Below are positions 56,503 through 63,861 of a stretch of 64,000 bases of DNA, piece by piece. A program made the translations under genes and the position numbers. Below the pieces are notes generated by a model. It was not told the DNA's origin. It made no database searches and saw only the letters and a program-made list of their open reading frames with translations. The DNA is from Massilia sp. BSC265 (GTDB lineage Bacteria > Pseudomonadota > Gammaproteobacteria > Burkholderiales > Burkholderiaceae_D), in the NCBI RefSeq assembly GCF_000740675.1, contig NZ_JPXI01000029.1, positions 248,001 through 312,000 of the forward strand. Reading direction: 5' to 3'. Position 1 is the first letter of the stretch, and every line of letters starts with the position of its first letter.

Positions 56503-56796
56503 ATGAGCTACTCTGGAAAAATTGTGTTGTTCTCTGCGTCTGGGTACAGGCCGGAGCGAGACGATGTGTTTTTACGTGACCTGCTCGCGGCTCGCATTGA
56601 GCTTTTCTGTGCGGTGGGCGTAGACGCGGAGAAGTGGGAAGACGCTCTCGATTGGATCTGTATTGGGGAGGACGAACTCGGCGAATATGTAATCGTCACG
56701 ACAGCGCACAAAGACGAATCTCTCGCCGAAGTTGTGGCGTTCGCCGAAGCCTTCGAAACGCGAGTGCCTCATTCGGTCCAAGTCGTCCATCGCTAG
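56503..56796 (+). CDS. Hypothetical protein in the island
   Basis: This 97-residue soluble protein (MSYSGKIVLFSASGYRPERD...) has an alpha/beta pattern: a first strand IVLFSAS, a helix RDDVFLRDLLAARI, a strand ELFCAVGV, then WEDALDWICIG, YVIVTTAH and AEVVAFAEAF. That order resembles a small Rossmann-like fold. I do not assign a family. It is flanked by repeat copies C and D. Confidence 0.7.
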   Translation: MSYSGKIVLFSASGYRPERDDVFLRDLLAARIELFCAVGVDAEKWEDALDWICIGEDELGEYVIVTTAHKDESLAEVVAFAEAFETRVPHSVQVVHR

Positions 56797-56810
56797 TCCG
56801 GCCAACTTCG

Positions 56811-57040
56811 GCGAAGGACCGCTTCGGGTCGATTGCTGACGTATACTGAACGGCAGCAATCGGCCTATTGTTAAAAAGTCGGACGGCAACTTTTATAGCG
56901 GATTTCGATGGCATTGACAGTCCAACTAACTTACGCTCGTGCCGTGGTGGCCGTTTTCGACAGTCGAGATATCGATCGTTCGTTTCCGACCGACCCTAGG
57001 GTCGAGTTTTTCAACAAAATTGACCAAAAGCGGACATTTG
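56811..57040 (+). repeat. Island repeat family, copies D and E
   Basis: Copy D (about 56811-56885) has GAAGGACCGCTTCGGGTCG and CGTATACTGAACGGC. Copy E (about 56941-57040) has GGGTCGAG and ends in GACCAAAAGCGGACATTTG. No gene lies between them. From 57041 to 57247 I see nothing that can be assigned. Confidence 0.5.
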
Positions 57041-57247
57041 CTCTCCTAGCGCATGGCCCCGGAAACAAACGGCTGTCTAGTTATATCTCATTTTCTTGCC
57101 TAGATTTGTCCAGCTTACTGCAGTGTTGCACGCAAGTTAACAGCTAAGCAAGGAACGTTTAGCAAAGCCTGCGCGCCTAGGATATTGGCACAGGGACCCG
57201 CACAGTCCACAGGGAGAGTTCGTTGCGATTACCGTGTGGCTCGTGAG

Positions 57248-57436
57248 TTAGCCTTGGGATGTATTTGCTACTAGCGTACATAGTCCGCGCTCTAACTCTA
57301 GATAAGCTCTTTCTATCCGTTGGTAGTAAGCGAGCTGCTCAGCACTAATAATTTGCAATGGACTTTTGTCATCTGGCTGACAATGCACTGTGCAGATGTG
57401 GCCACTACCTTGAGAAGTAAATGCATGGAAGTCCAT
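57248..57436 (-). CDS. Possible small hypothetical protein
   Basis: This 62-residue frame (MDFHAFTSQGSGHICTVHCQ...) ends in a charged helix, SAEQLAYYQRIERAYLELE, that looks like real protein. The ribosome site is weak (GGATGAGAT). It lies in AT-rich DNA between the repeats and the serine recombinase gene. No family is recognised. Confidence 0.35.
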   Translation of the reverse strand: MDFHAFTSQGSGHICTVHCQPDDKSPLQIISAEQLAYYQRIERAYLELERGLCTLVANTSQG

Positions 57437-57581
57437 ATCTCATCCGTACCGTCGTTGATTGCAAGCACAAGAACTACTAGTCCAAAAACATTACTACTTC
57501 AGAAGCAGGTTAATAATCTATTTATCCTGGTGGTTAACTTTGATCTGAAGCTAAGGTCTGCGCCGTAGGCACGGTCTTCAG

Positions 57582-59081
57582 CTAACCGAGGCCGAACAAC
57601 GCTAGCAGTGTCGGGTAGGCATACCGCTCGTACTTCTTGAGTGTTCGCGTTGAGGGCCATAGGTACTGATGCCCAGGGAACTCTGCGACTGGTATAAGGT
57701 ACACCTGCTCAGAGTGATCATTACTCTGATCCATACGTACCCAAATAACGAAATCAACTGCTGGGGTATGTGTGAGTGTTACTTTCCAACATGGATGACT
57801 GCGCTCGTATCTGCACCGCGTGCATAGTAAACGAACCATGACGCCGTTGATTCTCCAAGTGCGCGGCGTGAGAGACTCGACCTGGGCGCACGCTAGACTG
57901 ATGCATCGTTTAAGCTCATTTGTCATATCTCGAGTAACGCAGCGAAGGCGATACCTAGTGATGGTGGCTCGAGACAGCGACGGCCAGTTGACACCAGCTA
58001 GTCCCATGGCCGACACGAGGCCGTTAAAGCGTAAGGCATACGATTTCACCGAAGGCACGTTGCTGGCATTGATCAAGTCCGGTGTCACTCTACCGTGCTC
58101 AACCATAATGTCACGGAGCGCATCCAGCATCTCGTCATCAGTCCAGTGCTTACGGCGACGTCTGCGTTCTGCGCGAGCTTGTTCAAAGCGTTCGCGCGAC
58201 ACTACGCCTTCAAAGGCGCTTTCCCGCCTGATCCACTTGAGAGGATTATTTGCCCTTCGAACGCTATGCATACGTTGTGTACCGCGGTTGAAGACCATCG
58301 TGCCAACGTACTTCTCATTAGTCAGAACCTGCTTTACCAGATGAGCAGACCAAGGTCGATCAAGTCCGGTGGCAATACCTTCACTGTTGAGCCTAGCCGC
58401 AATGCCAACATCGGGTAAGCGCTCATCTAAGTACATCCCATAGATTCGATTAATGACAGCCAGCTCTTCGGCCGGCCCTGGAACGTAGGTGACGCGATCG
58501 CTTGGCATATTCTTGCGCTCACCTAATCTGAGAACACCTTTTGGTTGCCCAGTGGACGAGAGCACCATGCGTCGCAGACCGTAGCCTGCTGTTCCTCCCT
58601 GCTTGAAGCCTGCCTCAGTGAGACGCACCTGAGCAGCAAACACCTTAGCAGACAGTTCTCGACTGTACTCAGCGGCCATTGCTCGCTTTATTCCCTTGAG
58701 GATCGTCTCCAATGGCGACCCATCGTTCGCGAAAGGCTCGGCGCAGTAGGCAACTGCTATACCTACCCGACGACACGCAAATTCATAGTAAGCGCTCTCG
58801 TCAACATCCTGGAAACGTCCCCATCGGCTAACATCGTAGACTAAGACGACTTGAAAGTTAGCTCGACCAGATTGAATATCGCTCAGTAGTTGAAGAAGGC
58901 CTGCTCTCCCATCAATGGTCAGTCCGCTTCGCCCTTTGTCGCAGTAGATCCGAACAATCTCAAGGCCCTTGGACGCCGCATATTCTCTAAGTACAGCTTC
59001 TTGATGGTCTGTAGAGTAATTCTGGTGCTCGGTTGAAGCGCGTACATAAAGTGCCGCAGAAGTTGGAAGAGTGCCGCTCAT
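57582..59081 (-). CDS. Large serine recombinase with atypical C-terminal half
   Basis: The 499-residue protein starts with a resolvase domain (about 8-150): catalytic Ser in LYVRASTEHQNYSTD, then VYDVSRWGRFQD (catalytic Arg) and EYSRELSAKV. A recombinase domain follows (about 165-275) with GLRRMVL and LTNEKYVGTMVFNRG. Instead of the usual zinc ribbon and coiled coil, the region 305-365 reads DDEMLDALRDIMVEHGRVTPDLI, a repeat-like helical unit. A novel C-terminus ends in WPSTRTLKKYERYAYPTLLALFGLG. It could move an island or a cassette; no att sites are assigned. Codon use is less GC-biased than in core genes. Confidence 0.85.
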   Translation of the reverse strand: MSGTLPTSAALYVRASTEHQNYSTDHQEAVLREYAASKGLEIVRIYCDKGRSGLTIDGRAGLLQLLSDIQSGRANFQVVLVYDVSRWGRFQDVDESAYYEFACRRVGIAVAYCAEPFANDGSPLETILKGIKRAMAAEYSRELSAKVFAAQVRLTEAGFKQGGTAGYGLRRMVLSSTGQPKGVLRLGERKNMPSDRVTYVPGPAEELAVINRIYGMYLDERLPDVGIAARLNSEGIATGLDRPWSAHLVKQVLTNEKYVGTMVFNRGTQRMHSVRRANNPLKWIRRESAFEGVVSRERFEQARAERRRRRKHWTDDEMLDALRDIMVEHGRVTPDLINASNVPSVKSYALRFNGLVSAMGLAGVNWPSLSRATITRYRLRCVTRDMTNELKRCISLACAQVESLTPRTWRINGVMVRLLCTRCRYERSHPCWKVTLTHTPAVDFVIWVRMDQSNDHSEQVYLIPVAEFPGHQYLWPSTRTLKKYERYAYPTLLALFGLG

Positions 59082-59115
59082 CCTTCCCTCCTTGGTAACT
59101 CCGCAAATAAGGCAA

Positions 59116-59325
59116 CTATGGAACGATCGAATGCTTAGTCATGAGGCGATAGAGCGTCATGCGTGAGAAACAGGGGTCGCGCGCGGCCTGGCTAATATTG
59201 TTGTCGCACTTGGTCAGGCTGTTCCAAATGACGGGGCGCTCGGCCCTGCCGTGCGAATGATTGAGGCCGTCACGCCGGACGATGGCGTCGTCGTGGGGGG
59301 CAGCTCGAGGTCTTCCGGCATGATG
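59116..59325 (-). pseudogene. Remnant of a Fis-type (NtrC-family) regulator C-terminus
   Basis: The minus-strand frame ending at 59116 reads RPVIWNSLTKCDNNISQAAR and then SRMTLYRLMTKHSI, a clear HTH_8 (Fis-type) motif as at the end of sigma-54-dependent regulators. The frame upstream includes HSHGRAER but no AAA+ domain. A nearby MPEDLELP in another frame resembles the linker of the same proteins (ITPEDLEL), so a frameshift is likely. Only the DNA-binding tail survives. From 59330 to 59598 nothing is recognised. Confidence 0.7.
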
Positions 59326-59598
59326 AGGTGCTCTCGCCCAGCTAACCTTTAGCCTAAATTATCAAGCCGTCTGCAAGCTAGGTTGATACTGATCAGGGAT
59401 CTCGCGCCCAAGAAAAAATTTCTTTCTTGCAACATAAAGCGCTTCATGACTCGGCACCCATCAGTTCGATGTTGAGGTAAATCAAGTCGCCGCAGGAACT
59501 TATTTGTATGTTGCTGTGCTGTTCGCTACGATCAAGATGTTTCTCCAATTTAACACCGCTTTTCGCAAAGGCAACTTCATATAAGACTGGAGACGGAC

Positions 59599-59859
59599 AT
59601 GTACACAACAGCTCGGCAGATTGAAGAAATCGTTCAAACGACAAAGCCACGCGTTCACGGGCGCAACGAATTTGTTTTGAGGGAGTCGCTCCGTGCACTT
59701 GTCCGGCTAGCCCAGAAGGAATATGAGCTTGAACTTCGCAAGAGTGTTTCGCTTGCAACTGGAGAAAAAATCTCAGCTACAGATAAAAAGCGGGCAAAAG
59801 CTGAGATAAAACGAATACAAGCAGGGAGTCTGAACCTCCAAGGCCAGCTGAAGTTTTAG
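59599..59859 (+). CDS. Small basic hypothetical protein in the island
   Basis: This 86-residue protein is highly charged (MYTTARQIEEIVQTTKPRVHGRNEFVLRES...) with helices ALVRLAQKEYELELRKSV and TDKKRAKAEIKRIQAG. GGAGAC precedes the ATG. It may bind nucleic acid, judged only from its charge. It has no recognised domain and no partner. Confidence 0.65.
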   Translation: MYTTARQIEEIVQTTKPRVHGRNEFVLRESLRALVRLAQKEYELELRKSVSLATGEKISATDKKRAKAEIKRIQAGSLNLQGQLKF

Positions 59860-59961
59860 AGGTGATGGTTGTAGTCGTTCGGTGCCGGTATATTTCCCGA
59901 CCGCCGGCTCCGGTAGAGCACAATGTGCAAAGTAGGTGTGATCTGTACAAACTGCGCCAGA

Positions 59962-60618
59962 TCACACCATCTCAAATCGTCTCGCACATTCCGCAGTCAG
60001 TTTTTGAGCTATCGCATATTGCACTAGTTCACTCATGTTGGCGCATCGGAGCTTAATCAATATGCGTGTTTTGTGACTACTTACGGTCTTCACGCTAAGT
60101 CCTAAGTGATCCGCAACCTTTCCTATACGCCATCCACACACTAGCAGCGAAAAAATCTCGGCTTCACGCTTGCTGAGCGAATTGTGTAAACACTTGCTTT
60201 TATTAGGAAGTGAAATCGCAAATTCTTCGGCAAGTTGTTGATTAATGTGTACCCTACCCGAGTTGACGTTCAGTAGTGCTTGAACAAACTCGTCTGGTTG
60301 GCAGTTCTTCTTCAAAAAGCCTCGCGCGCCATCTCTTAAAGCTTTCTCGCCAAACCTGATTTCGTCGCGTTCTGCAAATACTATAACATTGGTGCACGGA
60401 GCCGCGGCTCGTGCCTGGGCGATCAGATCATTATTATTATTCGCGCGTTCTAGCATAGGATCAAGAACTAAAATGTCATAATTTTCACTCGCGAGTCTTT
60501 GGAACAATTCGGGCCTCGTCCCGGCATCAGTCAAACAAGCTCCAATATTAGCCTTTTCAAGGACTGAACGGATACCTAATCTAGTAGCTGCGCATTTGTC
60601 GGCCAGTAGAATTTGCAT
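59962..60618 (-). CDS. Orphan LuxR/NarL-type response regulator
   Basis: This 218-residue protein has a receiver domain (residues 1-120) with the phospho-acceptor Asp in YDILVLDPM (about 53), a Thr/Ser-type switch position in NVIVFAERDE and Lys in ARGFLKKN (about 104). A C-terminal LuxR HTH (about 145-205) follows: LSKREAEIFSLLVCGWRIGKVADHLGLSVKTVSSHKTRI. The N-terminal acid patch is reduced (LLADKCAATRLG instead of DD), so phosphorylation may be weak. No histidine kinase is adjacent. GAGGA precedes the ATG. AT-rich codon use suggests transfer. Confidence 0.85.
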   Translation of the reverse strand: MQILLADKCAATRLGIRSVLEKANIGACLTDAGTRPELFQRLASENYDILVLDPMLERANNNNDLIAQARAAAPCTNVIVFAERDEIRFGEKALRDGARGFLKKNCQPDEFVQALLNVNSGRVHINQQLAEEFAISLPNKSKCLHNSLSKREAEIFSLLVCGWRIGKVADHLGLSVKTVSSHKTRILIKLRCANMSELVQYAIAQKLTAECARRFEMV

Positions 60619-60815
60619 TTATATCCTCGATGCATATATGACATTAGGAATCTAACTAAATCTAACTCAATTTCAACGTTTCTGGAAATAAGAAACTTGA
60701 TCTTTGATAATACGGCGGAGCAGATTAAGTTGTCTACTCATGCTTAAGAGAGATTGAACACCATCTCTTCACCGAGAAATTTCGCAATGGAAACTAAGTT
60801 GATTAAGGACATGAA

Positions 60816-61001
60816 ATGTTGATTGAACGCATCGAGCATGTTGCCTTACATCCAGCAGTCTTAGCAATTGCAGTCGAGCTAATAATCTACCCTGACCGGC
60901 GCAGCAAGTACTCCGACACCGTGCTGTCCTTAGCTAGGGAAGCGATATTCGAAATTGAGAAGCGTTTCGCTGAAAAAGCTCCACCGAGCAGTTCTGACTA
61001 A
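60816..61001 (+). CDS. Small hypothetical protein before tRNA-Cys
   Basis: This 61-residue frame (MLIERIEHVALHPAVLAIAVEL...) has a hydrophobic helix in the middle and a charged helix, AREAIFEIEKRFAEK. AAGGACATGAA precedes the ATG. It ends 40 bp before tRNA-Cys. No family recognised. Confidence 0.45.
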   Translation: MLIERIEHVALHPAVLAIAVELIIYPDRRSKYSDTVLSLAREAIFEIEKRFAEKAPPSSSD

Positions 61002-61041
61002 CATCAAGCTAAGGCTCGCGACAGCATATAAGATCATTAAT

Positions 61042-61112
61042 GGCGAGGTAGCAAAGAGGATATGCTGTGGTCTGCAAAACCGCACACGCAGGTTCGATTC
61101 CTGCCCTCGCCT
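61042..61112 (+). tRNA. tRNA-Cys(GCA)
   Basis: The 71-nt cloverleaf is complete: acceptor GGCGAGG/CCTCGCC, D-arm GCA-AAGAGGATA-TGC, anticodon stem GTGGT/ACCGC with loop CTGCAAA (anticodon GCA), T-arm GCAGG-TTCGATT-CCTGC and discriminator T, as expected for tRNA-Cys. CCA is not encoded. It lies in the middle of the AT-rich island, upstream of an integrase remnant. Confidence 0.95.
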
Positions 61113-61127
61113 GATTGAAGTCAAATC

Positions 61128-61652
61128 TCACATGAGCGCAACTATCTCTTCTCTAGCCTGGAATATGTGCTTGGCTACATCTCCTGTTGAGCAAGCCATT
61201 ATTTCACTAATCTCTGTGTAATCGCATCGTTCAGCTTCGAGAAGTACAAGAGCTAAATATGAGCGCAACGTGATTTTTCGTGCCTCAATCGGGGCATCAC
61301 CTGCAAATCTCTCTACGAATAACGGCTCGTCAAGTCTGCGTCGTAGCTTTGCGAGCACCTTTTGACACGCGGTTGCAATTGATCCGCGCAAGTTGTCATC
61401 GTTAGTTATTCGCTCAATTGCGATTTTAAATAGCCACGTCTTCACCTCCATATTTACACTGAGGTTCTGTAGTTCTTGATAAGCATCTGCAAAGATTTTC
61501 AGTGTCAAGTCTTCTGCCTCCTCATAATTACTGACAATAAGACTTATGAAATGAAATACTTGTGCTTGGTGTCTATTGGCAAATTGCAGAAAGGCTGTTA
61601 GATCGCCACGTTTAGCGCATTCAATTAAACTCAAGTCTGAATATGTTTGCAT
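61128..61652 (-). CDS. ECF-like RNA polymerase sigma factor in the island
   Basis: This 174-residue protein has a region-2-like segment (about 20-80: FLQFANRHQAQVFHFISLIVSNYEEAEDLTLKIFADAYQ, then VKTWLFKIAIERI) and a region-4-like segment (about 130-174: RSYLALVLLEAERCDYTEISEIMACSTGDVAKHIFQAREEI). Region 4 is weaker than usual, but GDVAKHIFQARE resembles the recognition helix. No anti-sigma gene is adjacent. Its stop codon is 16 bp from tRNA-Cys. It is AT-rich and looks acquired. Confidence 0.75.
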   Translation of the reverse strand: MQTYSDLSLIECAKRGDLTAFLQFANRHQAQVFHFISLIVSNYEEAEDLTLKIFADAYQELQNLSVNMEVKTWLFKIAIERITNDDNLRGSIATACQKVLAKLRRRLDEPLFVERFAGDAPIEARKITLRSYLALVLLEAERCDYTEISEIMACSTGDVAKHIFQAREEIVALM

Positions 61653-61757
61653 GGTAAATTTATTTGGTTTGTATAGCCCTTGTTGTTCATTTAGGTTATA
61701 CCCAACAGTTTTACCCGACAGGAGTTAGATCAAGCGGATCCATCTTCGATCTGTTGA

Positions 61758-61919
61758 AGCCATGAGCTATCCAAAACAACTGAGGAAAAGCGCTGCCAGA
61801 TCGCGGCCTACGACGCCGCCGCCGTCTTAGCCAGCAAGCTGGCTCTCCGTTTCGATGTCTCGAGCGCTAATATCTTGGGGATCCTGAAACCGGCTGGAGA
61901 AGTCTGGGCGCAAAGCTAA
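61758..61919 (+). other. Open frame without a start codon, likely gene remnant
   Basis: The frame between stops reads EEKRCQIAAYDAAAVLASKL and then ALRFDVSSANILGILKPAGE, which looks like protein, but no start codon lies in frame. It may be the C-terminal scar of a deleted gene. I recognise no family. Confidence 0.3.
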
Positions 61920-62046
61920 ACTCTCGCCAGCGAGCTTTCTGCGAAAGGCGGACAAGTGCTGCTATGGGTCGATTTCGGCCGTTTGCCGACGGCGCTTGAC
62001 ACGGATTCTTGCCGCCGCCGAGTGGCAATTTTGCTTCATAACCTGA

Positions 62047-62286
62047 TGCATTTTTCCTGCAACGGACGGATGCGGAGGCGGCTCAGTACAAGAAGTGTCG
62101 CCGCACTGGCTGCGCCACACGTTCGCAAAAGCGTTGATCGCGAAGGGACACGATATCCGCGTGGTGGCGCAGTCGCTCGGCCATGCGAGCGTGACGGCCA
62201 CGATGCGCTACACCAGGCAGAGCGCACTTGATAAGATCCGGAAGTATGAGCGCGAGGGGGCGACGATATGGCGACCCAGTAGTTGA
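62047..62286 (+). pseudogene. Tyrosine integrase C-terminal remnant
   Basis: The frame contains SPHWLRHTFAKALIAKG, LGHASVTATMRYTR and DKIRKYEREG: the HxxR, H and catalytic Tyr region of a phage-type integrase. It is cut off by an upstream in-frame stop at 62044-62046, and no core-binding domain, Arg I or Lys can be found nearby. About 75 residues remain, ending at 62286. It is unrelated in detail to the intact integrase at 48781 (HWLRHSMLTNH). Confidence 0.8.
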
Positions 62287-62375
62287 GTAGACTCCAGTAG
62301 TGCGGCATACTTGAGCGTTCCGGCAGCGAATTCAGGGAAACGGCGTCCTGTGCTGTTCAACGCATCATTGACATC

Positions 62376-62990
62376 ATGAAGATCGACAGAAACTGGCAAG
62401 CGAAGTTCGACTGGAATGCATACGACGATTACAAGGAAGCCTGGGTCGAACACGACCGACTGCGTCAATCGAACTCGTTGATTGGATGGATCTATATTGG
62501 CATCGATACGCGGAGACCGGGTGAAGTAAAGGTTGGCAAGACCACTGGTGAGCTTGGGACCAGAGCGAGCAGCACGCAAAATCCGTACTACACGCTTTTT
62601 CACGCGTTCAAGGTGAAAGAAGGCCTCGCGCCGCACATAATTGGTTCCATCGAGGAATCAACTTTCGCAATGTTAGACGGCCAATACGACCGGGTCACAC
62701 ATTGGGGCTCGAATAAGAAATCCGAGTGGTTCAAGGCTCGGCCTGGAAGGCTACTTTTGTCGCCAGAGGAAATGGCTGAGGTCGTATCTGAATTTCTCTA
62801 TCAACACTACAGCAGTAGCATGTATTGCTATTACTGTCCCGATCGTGATATCGGTGTCATCCATGGTTGGCACAATCCGCTTGTCAGGGGTAATTTACCG
62901 CCTTACCAAGCGCTAGATCATAGCAATCCGCCGGTCGCGTTCGAATGTTATCTGCCAGGGGGCTGTGGGCTCGACTGCAATTGCTGGTAA
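62376..62990 (+). CDS. GIY-YIG/T5orf172-like nuclease-domain protein with cysteine-rich tail
   Basis: This 204-residue protein has a GIY-YIG-like core: GWIYIGIDTRRPGEVKVGKT followed by ELGTRASSTQNPYYTLFHAF, as in the T5orf172/Mug113 branch. A catalytic Glu may be in IEESTF. The C-terminal 75 residues carry CYYCPDRDIG and a final CYLPGGCGLDCNCW, so metal binding is likely. It could cut or nick DNA for a mobile element or for defence. It stands alone at the island edge with no obvious methylase partner. Confidence 0.72.
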   Translation: MKIDRNWQAKFDWNAYDDYKEAWVEHDRLRQSNSLIGWIYIGIDTRRPGEVKVGKTTGELGTRASSTQNPYYTLFHAFKVKEGLAPHIIGSIEESTFAMLDGQYDRVTHWGSNKKSEWFKARPGRLLLSPEEMAEVVSEFLYQHYSSSMYCYYCPDRDIGVIHGWHNPLVRGNLPPYQALDHSNPPVAFECYLPGGCGLDCNCW

Positions 62991-63063
62991 CCCGCGCACC
63001 CTTCTAGCAATGATTCAAGTAGGCTCTCGCCCTCGTGCGAGGGACGAATGCACTGAGTGACCG

Positions 63064-63220
63064 TATTTAGGTAAACTTTTGGCCACCTTCACCGAGTGGG
63101 TATATTTAGGTACATCGCCGCTAAAACTTCCGTCGGCTTTTTACCTAAAACCTATCCCGGATACTCCACGGGCCATAAATCAAGGGCTTAGCTCAGCTTA
63201 CAGTGAGTAGTTTTAGGTAA
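63064..63220 (+). repeat. Four copies of a TTTAGGTA motif (one inverted)
   Basis: TATTTAGGTA occurs at 63064-63073 and 63103-63112; TACCTAAAA (inverted) at 63142-63150; TTTTAGGTAA at 63211-63220. They are spaced by about 39, 39 and 69 bp and lie in an otherwise empty 385-bp gap between the nuclease-domain gene and the stress-protein gene. They resemble binding sites at the end of a mobile element or a multi-site operator. Confidence 0.6.
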
Positions 63221-63375
63221 GAGCACTACTCCTTCGGGTCCTGAACATGTCCAACACCGGAGACACGGTTGGCCTGCCATTCGCAGCCAAGTCCCGCCGA
63301 CCCAAGTTGCACGCCCCGCATGCCATCTGCGCGGCCTCGGCTTGTTCAGGCGCCACCCGCACTGCAGGAGGAATC

Positions 63376-63804
63376 ATGAAAACATTGCTTGTTCCGTGCG
63401 ACGGCTCCGAAAACGCCCTTCGGGCTCTCATGCATGCCGCCTTGAAGGTCCAGGACAGCTGCGTCCCCGTCAAAGTGGACCTGCTGCACGTGCTCGATCC
63501 GATCAGCTTCCGCGCGCCCGACGCCGTCCTGTCGTCCGAGGGTCTGCGCCGACTGCACCCGAGGGAAGCCGAACGCGCACTGCAAGCGGCACGCGCGATG
63601 CTGGGAGAAGCCGGCATTGCCTTCCGCGAGTCCTGCCGGATCGGGCAGCCAGCCGATGAAATAGCGGACCATGTGCGCGAGCACGGCCACGCGAGCATCG
63701 TCATGGGGACACGTGGCCTCGGCCCGGTCGCCAGCCTGGTGCTGGGGTCGGTTGCGAGTCGGGTGGTGGGCCTGGTGCGCGTGCCGGTCACGCTCGTCAA
63801 GTAG
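63376..63804 (+). CDS. Universal stress protein
   Basis: The 142-residue protein starts MKTLLVPCDGSENALRAL and ends with the ATP-binding motif G-x2-G-x9-G-S in GTRGLGPVASLVLGS. It is a single UspA domain in the cytoplasm. CAGGAGGAATC precedes the ATG. Codon use returns to the high-GC pattern, so the island has ended. A patatin gene follows 57 bp downstream in the same direction, perhaps in one operon. Confidence 0.92.
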   Translation: MKTLLVPCDGSENALRALMHAALKVQDSCVPVKVDLLHVLDPISFRAPDAVLSSEGLRRLHPREAERALQAARAMLGEAGIAFRESCRIGQPADEIADHVREHGHASIVMGTRGLGPVASLVLGSVASRVVGLVRVPVTLVK

Positions 63805-63861
63805 CGAAACACGCCGTATTGTCCTCCCTGCCCCGATCCCGGAACCAGCCAAGGAGCCCGC

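Noticed and set aside
55764..57040. Integron cassette array
   Set aside because: No integron integrase and no GTTRRRY-type attC core sites are visible; the repeats are of another kind, so I report them only as cassette-like.
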